DNA of 12,053 bases from a bacterium (GTDB lineage: Bacteria > Chloroflexota > Dormibacteria > UBA8260 > Bog-877). The notes beneath the pieces are model-generated. The model searched no databases and was not told where the DNA came from. It saw nothing but the letters and a program-made list of their open reading frames with translations. Position 1 is the stretch's first letter, and each line of letters starts with the position of its first letter. The position numbers and the translations under genes were made by a program. This document shows, one piece after another, positions 6,899 through 12,053 of this stretch. The stretch is taken from assembly GCA_021802115.1 (NCBI GenBank), contig JAKABA010000115.1:1-12053 (forward strand), in the 5' to 3' direction.

Positions 6899-7321
6899 TC
6901 ACGCCCTGTCCCCGGAGTCCGGCTGGGTGCGGGGCACCGGGGGCTCGTACTCCACCTGCAACCCGGAGGCGACCGCGTTGGAGCCGTTGAAGAAGTCGAC
7001 CACCGCCATCAGCTCCACCAGCTCGGAGTCGCCGAAACCCAGCGAGCGCAGCGCGTCCGTGTGGCTGGACAGACAGTACGAGCAGTTGTTGGTGGCCGAG
7101 ACCGCGACGGCGATGATCTCCTTGGTCCGGCGGTCCAGCGCGCCCTCGGCCATGACTGACTTTTGCTTGTCCCAGGTGGCCTTCAGGTACTCAGGACGGT
7201 GCGCCAGTGCCTTCCAGTAGTTGGGCACGCGCTGCAGGTTCCGGGTCTCCAGGATCTCTTCGTAGACCTCCTTCACCAGGCCTTGGGCTTCGGACTCGTC
7301 CACCATTCGCACCAGCGCCAC
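6899..7321 (-). CDS. Short AhpD-like / carboxymuconolactone decarboxylase-family protein
   Basis: A 140-aa single-domain CMD-family protein. LVKEVYEEILETRNLQRVPN and YWKALAHRPEYLKATW lead to the core: Glu68 in RRTKEIIAVAVSATNNC, then CSYCLSSH with Cys80, Cys83 and His87, which is the AhpD redox and proton-relay arrangement. LRSLGFGDSELVELMAVVDFFNGSNAVA completes the helical fold, and the last ~15 residues are a Pro-rich tail. The start is the GTG at 7321: AGGAGG ends seven bases before it and family-like sequence (ALVRMVDESEAQ) begins at once. A longer upstream frame is only a shadow of the aminotransferase gene. Four bases separate it from the aminotransferase stop codon, so translation is probably coupled. 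It is the second AhpD-like protein in the window and shares little beyond the motif with the one at 5042. A redox or peroxidase-like role is likely; the exact reaction is unknown. Confidence 0.85.
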   Translation of the reverse strand: MALVRMVDESEAQGLVKEVYEEILETRNLQRVPNYWKALAHRPEYLKATWDKQKSVMAEGALDRRTKEIIAVAVSATNNCSYCLSSHTDALRSLGFGDSELVELMAVVDFFNGSNAVASGLQVEYEPPVPRTQPDSGDRA

Positions 7322-7325
7322 CTCG

Positions 7326-8288
7326 TCACCTCCTCTGCAGTGCGTCCACAGTCTCCGCGGGCCGGGGTACCGGCGAGCGCCACTCCGGCAGGTCGTCGCT
7401 CTCGCCGCGCACCAGGCGCAGGTACTCCTGCTGGATCGCCAGCGTAATCGGTCCGATCTCTCCATCCCCGACCAGGCGGCCGTCAACCGTGGTGATGGGA
7501 GCGATCTGCACCCCGGTCCCGGAGAGGAACGCCTCGTCCGCCGCCAGCAGCTCACTGCGGTCGACCCGGCGCTCCTGAACCTCGACCCCCTGCCGCCGGG
7601 CGATCGTCATCACGCAGTCGCGGGTGATCCCCACCAGCACGTCGTCGCTCGCCTGGGGGGTTATGAGGACGCCGTCCTCCACCAGGAAGAGGTTGGACGA
7701 CGAGGCCTCGGCCACATGACCGTCTCCCGTCAGCATCACCGCCTCGTCAAAGCCGCGGGCCCTGGCTTCGTCGGAGGCCAGCGCGGCGTTGATGTAGGCC
7801 CCCGTGGGCTTGCCCCGGGCGGGCACCGCGTTGTCGTCGATCCGGCGCCAGGCCGAGATCATCACGCTGAGCCCCTTGCGGATGTCCAGGTAGTCACCGA
7901 AGGGCTCGGTGTAGACGCAGAAATCGGTGGCGATCCCGCTCAGCGAGACCTTGATGGTCGAACCCGACTTGTAGAGGATGGGGCGGATGTAGACATCCTG
8001 GCGATAGCCGTTCCGGGCCAGGAGCTCCAGGATGATGGCCTCCGTCCGGCCGGCGGTGAGGGTGGGATCTGGCTCCAGATGGAGGATGCGTGCGGAGCGG
8101 AGCAACCGCTCCACGTGCTCACGCAACCGGATCACGTAGAGACGCTCGCGGTCGGCGTTCCAGTACGCCCTGATGCCCTCGAAGCAGCCGGTGCCGTAGT
8201 TGAAGGCGTGAGTGGTGATCGGGACGCGGGCCTGCTCGCGGGCCACGAACTCACCTTCGAAGTAGACAATATCCCCCGGGTTGCTCAT
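7326..8288 (-). CDS. Fold-type-IV PLP aminotransferase, branched-chain amino acid (IlvE-like)
   Basis: A 320-aa class-IV aminotransferase, the usual length for IlvE, which exchanges amino groups between branched-chain amino acids and 2-oxoglutarate/glutamate. Visible landmarks are ITTHAFNYGTGCFEGIRAYW near the N-terminus, YIRPILYKSG (99-108), the PLP lysine Lys160 in ARGKPTGAYINAALASDEA, and VAEASSSNLFLVEDG with Glu194, a cofactor-contacting residue. LVGITRDCVMTIARRQGVEV and AFLSGTGVQIAPITTVDGR follow as in IlvE. The ATG at 8288 overlaps the stop of the SDR-like gene upstream (ATGA) and has GGGGAGG five bases upstream. Its own last codons serve as the ribosome site for the next gene. In this operon it more likely transaminates a pathway intermediate than makes Leu/Ile/Val, since no other biosynthetic ilv/leu gene is nearby. 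D-amino acid or aminodeoxychorismate lyase-like activities within the same fold are less likely by motif. Confidence 0.9.
   Translation of the reverse strand: MSNPGDIVYFEGEFVAREQARVPITTHAFNYGTGCFEGIRAYWNADRERLYVIRLREHVERLLRSARILHLEPDPTLTAGRTEAIILELLARNGYRQDVYIRPILYKSGSTIKVSLSGIATDFCVYTEPFGDYLDIRKGLSVMISAWRRIDDNAVPARGKPTGAYINAALASDEARARGFDEAVMLTGDGHVAEASSSNLFLVEDGVLITPQASDDVLVGITRDCVMTIARRQGVEVQERRVDRSELLAADEAFLSGTGVQIAPITTVDGRLVGDGEIGPITLAIQQEYLRLVRGESDDLPEWRSPVPRPAETVDALQRR
7329..7334 (-). promoter_or_regulatory. Ribosome binding site embedded in the last codons of the aminotransferase gene
   Basis: The last two sense codons of the aminotransferase gene, AGG AGG (both Arg), form a perfect Shine-Dalgarno sequence for the GTG at 7321. 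The aminotransferase TGA lies between the two. The tandem rare AGG codons are explained by this dual use, and they fix the start of the downstream gene. Confidence 0.75.
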
Positions 8289-9064
8289 ACGTACCTCCCC
8301 ATGCCTCCGGCCACATCGATCGATGCCCCGGTTATGTAGCTGGCCCTTGGCCCGGCCAGGAACGCCACCAGTCCCGCCACCTCCTCGGGCTCTCCGAACC
8401 GGCCGAGCGGCACCTCACCGGCCACGGTCCGGGCCAGGAACTCCGACTCCGGCAGCTCGGGGGCACGACGTTGGTGGATGTTCTCCCACTGGGGGGTCCT
8501 GACGAAGCCGATGTTGACGCTGTTGACGCGGATCCCATCCGGTCCGAGCTCCATCGCCTGCGCCTTGCTGAGCGCCAGGCAGGCGGCGCGGTCGACGCTG
8601 GTGGCGAAGAACCCGGGATCCGGCTGGCGGCCGTAGATGGCGTTGATGTTGATGATGACGCCGTCCCCGGCAGTGCGTAGGTGGGGCAGGGCGACCCGGC
8701 TGCAGCGGATCTGGGAGAAGAGCTTGACGTCCAGGTCGTCCCGGAAGTCCTGGTCGGTCAGGGTCGCGAACGTGCCCGGGTGGGCGCGACCGGCGTTGTT
8801 CACCAGCACCTCCAGGCCACCCATGAACTCGACCGCCGCACCGATGAACTCCTGGATCTGGTCGGGGCGGGTCACATCGCAGACCCTGGCGAACACCTTG
8901 CCCCGCTGGCGCAGCCTCTGTGCCGCCACCTCGAGTTCGTCCGGATGGCGGGAGCAGATGGCGACCGCGGCCCCCTCGGACAGCAGGGTCTCCGCGATGG
9001 CGAATCCAATCCCCTTCGATCCTCCGGTTACGATCGCGCGTCGACCGCTGAGTCCGAGATCCAT
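8285..9064 (-). CDS. Short-chain dehydrogenase/reductase-like protein with the catalytic tetrad replaced
   Basis: A 259-aa classical-length SDR with a Rossmann fold. The cofactor loop TGGSKGIG (13-20), SRHPDELE, CDVTRPDQ (adenine-contact Asp63) and VNNAG (88-92) are intact. The distal part, ELGPDGIRVNSVNIGFVRTP (172-191), and the C-terminal LGRFGEPEEVAGLVAFLAG ... ITGASIDVAGGM are typical. The active-site residues are not: by alignment on neighbouring motifs, the tetrad Asn is Lys114 (DVKLFS), the Ser is Ala142 (NINAIYG), and the YxxxK motif reads TSVDR, so Tyr is Thr155 and Lys is Arg159. Coenzyme binding thus looks kept while standard hydride-transfer catalysis looks lost. ATG at 9064 lies 7 bases after the cupin stop with no good ribosome site, suggesting coupled translation; the stop overlaps the aminotransferase ATG. 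It may be a divergent subfamily with other catalytic groups, or a binding or regulatory protein. Confidence 0.85.
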   Translation of the reverse strand: MDLGLSGRRAIVTGGSKGIGFAIAETLLSEGAAVAICSRHPDELEVAAQRLRQRGKVFARVCDVTRPDQIQEFIGAAVEFMGGLEVLVNNAGRAHPGTFATLTDQDFRDDLDVKLFSQIRCSRVALPHLRTAGDGVIININAIYGRQPDPGFFATSVDRAACLALSKAQAMELGPDGIRVNSVNIGFVRTPQWENIHQRRAPELPESEFLARTVAGEVPLGRFGEPEEVAGLVAFLAGPRASYITGASIDVAGGMGRYV

Positions 9065-9071
9065 CGCGGGA

Positions 9072-9494
9072 CTACCGGTTCTGCTGTCGGCGCGCCTGGT
9101 CGGCCAGTCGCAGCAGGGCCTGGCGCGGAGGGTTGAAGACGTCGTACTCCAGACAGCTGCCGTCCTTGCTGCGCGCCCCGTGGGGCACGTTGGCCGGCAC
9201 GACCGCCACCATCCCCGGGGTCAGCGTCCTCGACTCGCCGTCGATCTCGAACTCCAGCTCGCCCTTGATCACCAGCGTGATCTGCTCTTCATCGTGAGCG
9301 TGGACGGGAGCCTCGGTGTGGGGGTCGAAGTGCACCGCCATCAGCATGGTCCGCTCCCCCAGCAGGTAGCGGAACTCCAGCCCCGGCAGGAAGGCGACCG
9401 GCTCCTCGTGGCGCTCAAGATCGACGAACCGGCCCGGGGATGTGGGTTGCTTGCCGCTCTCCGGCTGGCTGAAGTACTGATCCGCGAGGCTCAT
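9072..9494 (-). CDS. Small cupin-domain protein, first gene of the leftward operon
   Basis: A 140-aa single-domain cupin. Motif 1 is PVHAHDEEQITLVIKGELEF, with His65, His67 and probably Glu70 as metal ligands followed by the turn Gly. Motif 2 is PGMVAVVPANVPHGARS with His105, so a complete metal site is present. The N-terminal ~45 residues (LERHEEPVAFLPGLEFRYL) form the usual leading strands. There is no signal peptide, HTH or fused enzyme domain. ATG at 9494 is preceded by GGAGGGGAG. The SDR-like gene starts 7 bases after its stop, and the Lrp-type regulator gene is transcribed away from it across a 150-base gap. Such small cupins range from dioxygenases and isomerases to ligand-binding proteins, so a function cannot be assigned. 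A metal-dependent role on an operon intermediate is the simplest reading. Confidence 0.85.
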   Translation of the reverse strand: MSLADQYFSQPESGKQPTSPGRFVDLERHEEPVAFLPGLEFRYLLGERTMLMAVHFDPHTEAPVHAHDEEQITLVIKGELEFEIDGESRTLTPGMVAVVPANVPHGARSKDGSCLEYDVFNPPRQALLRLADQARRQQNR

Positions 9495-9587
9495 CCGCTC
9501 CCCTCCTGCATTACCCGGACACCGCAGCGCGTGATGTGGCGGCGGTGGGGCCCACCTCCGCGCACCGGCGCGCCGTCCCGCAGGCGG

Positions 9588-9610
9588 ATGATATCAGCCC
9601 CGGCTATCAT
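9588..9610. promoter_or_regulatory. Symmetric element between the cupin operon and the lrp-type gene
   Basis: ATGATA (9588-9593) and TATCAT (9605-9610) form a perfect 6-bp inverted repeat over 11 bases, inside the only AT-rich patch of the 150-base divergent gap. Read outwards, each strand shows TATCAT, a five-of-six match to the -10 consensus, so the two divergent promoters may overlap here. No good -35 hexamer is visible on either strand. The dyad and AT-richness also suit an Lrp/AsnC binding site, which would give autoregulation and control of the cupin operon. Neither use is demonstrated. Confidence 0.4.
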
Positions 9611-9644
9611 GTAAGGATGGCATGCTTTGCTACCGTTTGATGTG

Positions 9645-10193
9645 ATGGCAGAGACCCAGCCGCAGCTTACCAATGCCAGACCTCCCCGCGGCCGGGGCGG
9701 GGACACCGCGCCGCCGCTGGACGCCATCGATCTGTCCATCCTGGTCCTGCTGCTGCGGGACGCGCGCAGCTCGGTGCGCAAGATAGCGGCCGGGGTGGGC
9801 ATGTCCGCACCCGCGGTGTCGGAGCGGATCGCGCGCCTGGAGCGCCAGGGAGTGATTCGGGGGTATCGCGCCGAGGTCGACTGGGCCCGGCTGGGCTACG
9901 GGCTGACGGCCTACCTCATGATCACCGGGGTCCAGGGCTGGGAGCAGACAGAGACCGTCGAGGCGCTGCGGCAGCTGCGGGAGGTGGAGACCGTGGAGGT
10001 GGTCACGGGAACCGCTGATCTGGTGGTCAGGGTCAGAGTCCGGGACCAGGCCCATCTGCGGGAGTGCCTGTTCGAGCGGATCTGGAAGGTTCCCGGGGTC
10101 CACCGCACCGAGACCATGATCTGCCTTGGTGAGGACTCGGCCAAGCCATTCGCACTGGAGCTGGCGGAATCCTGGCTGGAAGCGGCGGGATGA
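9645..10193 (+). CDS. Lrp/AsnC-family transcriptional regulator
   Basis: A 182-aa regulator. Residues 1-25 form a disordered, Pro/Arg-rich N-terminal extension. The winged helix-turn-helix follows at about 26-78: LDAIDLSILVLLLRDARSSV, the recognition helix region VGMSAPAVSERIARLERQGV, then IRGYRAEVD. The RAM/AsnC ligand-binding beta-alpha-beta domain runs from ~85 to 165 (LTAYLMITG, VETVEVVTGTADLVVRVRV, FERIWKVPGVHRTETMIC). Such proteins form dimers to octamers whose DNA binding responds to an amino acid or related effector. ATG at 9645 is chosen because upstream codons lie in the promoter patch; a TTG at 9627 would add six residues. It diverges from the cupin operon and is followed after 47 bases by the amidotransferase-like gene, so it is a natural candidate for local control by the pathway substrate. 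Confidence 0.9.
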   Translation: MAETQPQLTNARPPRGRGGDTAPPLDAIDLSILVLLLRDARSSVRKIAAGVGMSAPAVSERIARLERQGVIRGYRAEVDWARLGYGLTAYLMITGVQGWEQTETVEALRQLREVETVEVVTGTADLVVRVRVRDQAHLRECLFERIWKVPGVHRTETMICLGEDSAKPFALELAESWLEAAG

Positions 10194-10240
10194 AGCAGAC
10201 GCTTGAGCCGCGTGCGTTCGAATCGGGGAGGGCTGTTTGA

Positions 10241-10978
10241 GTGTGTGAGATGCTGCTGACCGCCTGGCCGGAGCCGGTCTCCATCGATGAGATCCTGCCC
10301 TGGGCGCGGTCGCTGGAGCGATTCGGCCTGGGGGGCTTCGGCTGGGGGGTGGCCTGGAGGGAGGAGGGCGCTGTCCGCCACCATCGCGATCCCGGCAGCC
10401 TGACGGAGGACGAGGCCGGGGTCCGGGGCCTGGCCGGGGTTCGCTCCACCCACTATCTGGTGCACCTGCGCCGCCCGTCTGCGCTCACCACCATCGCCCT
10501 GGCCGACACCCAGCCCTTCGTCGCCGACGACGCCAGCTTCGCCTTCGCCCACAACGGCACGTTCGATCGCGCCGAGGAGTTGAGGGCTCGGTCGGTGCGC
10601 CCGTTGCGGGGACGCGCCGACAGCGAGGTGGGCTTCCGCCTGTTCGAACAGCTCCGCGACGAGCAGGGTCCCGAGCGGGCGCTGGGCGAGGTGCACCGGC
10701 GGATGGCCGGCACCGCGAATCTGTGCTACCTGCCCGCGTCCGGCGCCGCGCTCGCCTACCACGGCGCTCCCGCCAACCGGATGTGGAGCTTCAACATGGG
10801 TGGGGCGCGGGTGATCAGCACCGGCCTGCACTCCGCGGACGAGGCGATCTTCCAGCTCTGCTTCCCGCAGGCGGCGGAGCGGCGCCGGTTGGAGGTCGGC
10901 CAGGTGGTTGAGCTCGGTTCAGTGTCCAGTTTCGTCGGGGCTGACGGCGAGGTGAGGCCAGCCGCAGCCCGGGCCTGA
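10241..10978 (+). CDS. Class II (Ntn-type) glutamine amidotransferase-like protein
   Basis: A 245-aa N-terminal-nucleophile amidotransferase fold. The GTG start at 10241 is firm: GGGGAGGG lies eight bases upstream, and it places the catalytic Cys at residue 2 (MCEMLLTAW), as required after Met removal. GGFGWGVAW, the RSTHYLVHLRRPS strand (68-80), DTQPFVAD, FAFAHNGTF with the glutamine-site His104-Asn105-Gly106, and GRADSEVGF with Asp127-Ser128-Glu129 follow in the order seen in GlxB/MgsA, YafJ and EgtC-type proteins. No synthase or sugar-isomerase domain is fused, so it is either a free glutaminase subunit or a gamma-glutamyl amide hydrolase like EgtC. It sits between the Lrp gene (47 bases) and the GS-like ligase gene (48 bases), a placement that suggests it acts with the ligase on gamma-glutamyl amides. 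The choice between those roles is inference. Confidence 0.85.
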   Translation: MCEMLLTAWPEPVSIDEILPWARSLERFGLGGFGWGVAWREEGAVRHHRDPGSLTEDEAGVRGLAGVRSTHYLVHLRRPSALTTIALADTQPFVADDASFAFAHNGTFDRAEELRARSVRPLRGRADSEVGFRLFEQLRDEQGPERALGEVHRRMAGTANLCYLPASGAALAYHGAPANRMWSFNMGGARVISTGLHSADEAIFQLCFPQAAERRRLEVGQVVELGSVSSFVGADGEVRPAAARA

Positions 10979-10993
10979 GCGCCACCGCGCTCA
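10976..10993 (+). repeat. 7-bp hairpin spanning the amidotransferase stop codon
   Basis: TGAGCGC (10976-10982) pairs perfectly with GCGCTCA (10987-10993) over a four-base CACC loop. The first three bases are the stop codon of the amidotransferase gene. No T-run follows, and the next gene's ribosome site is at 11016-11021. It may tune the ratio of the two products or protect the upstream message end. Confidence 0.4.
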
Positions 10994-11026
10994 GCGCTCT
11001 TGGTTCAGCAGAGAGAGGAGGCAGCT

Positions 11027-12053
11027 GTGGAGGAGGCTTCGGATCGGGATCTGGCCATGGGGAAGGTCGGCTTCGTGGCGGAGCACGGCCTCTACGACGA
11101 TGCCAAGTCGGCGGCCGCGGAACGGGCGGAGGCCGCCGTGCGCGACCAGGGCATCCGCACCGTCCGGGTGATGTGGGCGGACCAGCACGGGGCTCTGCGG
11201 GGAAAGTTCGTGTCAGCCCGCGACTTCGCGCTCAGCCTGCGCAACGGGATGGACTTCTCGGGTGCCCTGCTCAGCATGGACTCCGCTAACCACGTCTTCC
11301 CGCCCCTCTTCGTCGAGGGCGGCGGGCTGGGGATCCCCGAGCTCACCGGGTTTCCGGACGTGGTGCTGGTCCCCGACCCCACCACCTATCGCCGGCTGCC
11401 GTGGGCGGACTCCACCGGCTGGGTGCTCTGCGACATGTACTTCGGCAACGGCCGCGAGGTTCCCCTCTCGACCCGGCTGGTGATGCGCCGCCAGCTCGCG
11501 GCCGCGGCGGAGATGGGCTTCGAGTACGTGGCCGGGTTGGAGGTCGAGTTCTACATCACCAGGCGGGAGTGGACCAGGATCGGGCAGGAGGAGACCGGGT
11601 GGCCCCCGGTGGCCCCGCCGGTCAGCGTGGTCGCCCAGGGATACCAGTACCTCTCCGAGATCCGGCTGGCTCAGCTGACCGACATCCTCGACCCCCTGCG
11701 AGACAACCTGGAGGCGATCGGGCTGCCCCTGCGCAGCATCGAGGACGAGTGGGGGCCGGGACAGACCGAGATCACCTTCGATCCCATGCCCGGCATGGGC
11801 GCCGCGGATGCCATGACCCTGATGCGCTCCGCGATCAAGCAGATCTGCCATCAGCGTGGCTACCACGCCACCTTCATGTCCCGGCCGCTGCTCCCCAACG
11901 TCTCCTCCAGCGGGTGGCACCTCCACGAGTCGCTGCGCAACCTGGGCGGCGGCAACGCCTTCCAGGGCCAATCCGGGGAGATCCTCTCGCCGACGGGGAG
12001 GCAGTTTGCTGCGGGGATTCTCGAACACGCCCGGCCGATGACGGTGTTCACCA
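11027..12053 (+). CDS. Glutamine-synthetase-like ligase (gamma-glutamyl amide synthetase type), 3' end outside window
   Basis: The first 342 residues of a type-I GS-fold ligase, still open at the right edge. GTG at 11027 is supported by AGGAGG (11016-11021) five bases upstream. The N-terminal beta-grasp has RVMWADQHGALRGKFVSARD (47-66). The linker has PWADSTGWVLCD, then the metal-binding pair GLEVEFY starts the catalytic domain. EDEWGPGQTEITFDP carries the metal-contacting Glu/Gln/Glu face, and SSGWHLHESL replaces the canonical G-S-G-x-H-x-H-x-S ATP/metal loop. SPTGRQFAAGILEH follows as in GS homologues. The canonical F-D-G-S-S stretch is absent (GMDFSGALLSMDSAN stands there), which points away from ammonia-assimilating GlnA and towards the amine-ligating or FluG-like relatives (PuuA, GMAS, IpuC kinds). 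It should attach glutamate to an amino compound using ATP. The acceptor is unknown. The C-terminal third, with the adenylylation loop, is not visible. Confidence 0.88.
   Translation, partial: MEEASDRDLAMGKVGFVAEHGLYDDAKSAAAERAEAAVRDQGIRTVRVMWADQHGALRGKFVSARDFALSLRNGMDFSGALLSMDSANHVFPPLFVEGGGLGIPELTGFPDVVLVPDPTTYRRLPWADSTGWVLCDMYFGNGREVPLSTRLVMRRQLAAAAEMGFEYVAGLEVEFYITRREWTRIGQEETGWPPVAPPVSVVAQGYQYLSEIRLAQLTDILDPLRDNLEAIGLPLRSIEDEWGPGQTEITFDPMPGMGAADAMTLMRSAIKQICHQRGYHATFMSRPLLPNVSSSGWHLHESLRNLGGGNAFQGQSGEILSPTGRQFAAGILEHARPMTVFT

Noticed and set aside
8637..9614. 325-codon plus-strand frame opposite the SDR-like and cupin genes
   Set aside because: Lacks motifs and runs through the divergent promoter gap; shadow of the minus-strand genes.
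9911..10831. 306-codon minus-strand frame opposite the Lrp-type and amidotransferase genes
   Set aside because: No domain is visible, while both plus-strand genes show clear motifs and ribosome sites.
1..12053. CRISPR array, tRNA or rRNA genes
   Set aside because: No regularly spaced direct repeats, no tRNA-like cloverleaf with a recognisable T-arm, and no rRNA-like sequence were seen on reading both strands.

Overview
The window is GC-rich (most of it well above 60% GC by eye), uses GTG as well as ATG starts, and has AGGAGG-type ribosome sites. The first complete-looking enzyme resembles the glutathionyl-hydroquinone reductase-like proteins common in Actinobacteria. I infer a high-GC actinobacterium or a similar soil lineage. 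No RNA gene or protein in the window fixes the taxon.

Left end (1-1850): a TnpB-type protein of an IS200/IS605-like element enters from the left edge. Its 3' end, which looks structured like a guide (omega) RNA region, runs into a convergent glutathionyl-hydroquinone reductase-like gene. That gene loses its C-terminus exactly at the junction near 1012, so the element appears to have interrupted it. About 430 bases without a gene follow (1853-2284); their right part carries a good sigma-70-type promoter and a perfect 9-bp inverted repeat at the predicted transcription start.

Centre (2285-5716, + strand): an APC-family permease, a NodB-fold deacetylase very close to Helicobacter pylori PgdA and Pseudomonas cyclic imide hydrolase, and an AhpD/carboxymuconolactone-decarboxylase-like protein. 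A leftward operon (9494 down to 5704) faces them: cupin, short-chain dehydrogenase-like protein, fold-type-IV (IlvE-like) aminotransferase, a second AhpD-like protein, and a FluG-type amidohydrolase. The first four are very tightly packed (gaps of 7 and 4 bases and one 4-base overlap).

Right end (9645-12053, + strand): an Lrp/AsnC regulator diverges from the cupin operon and is followed by a class II glutamine amidotransferase-like protein and a glutamine-synthetase-like ligase cut by the window edge.

Taken together, uptake (APC permease), gamma-glutamyl ligation (GS-like), glutaminase-type chemistry (Ntn amidotransferase), amide or imide hydrolysis (PgdA/imidase-like and FluG-like hydrolases), transamination (IlvE-like), and Lrp control suggest a catabolic locus for an amino-containing or cyclic amide/imide compound. 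The substrate cannot be read from sequence. The oddest members are an SDR that has lost all four catalytic-tetrad residues and two different AhpD-like proteins in one locus.
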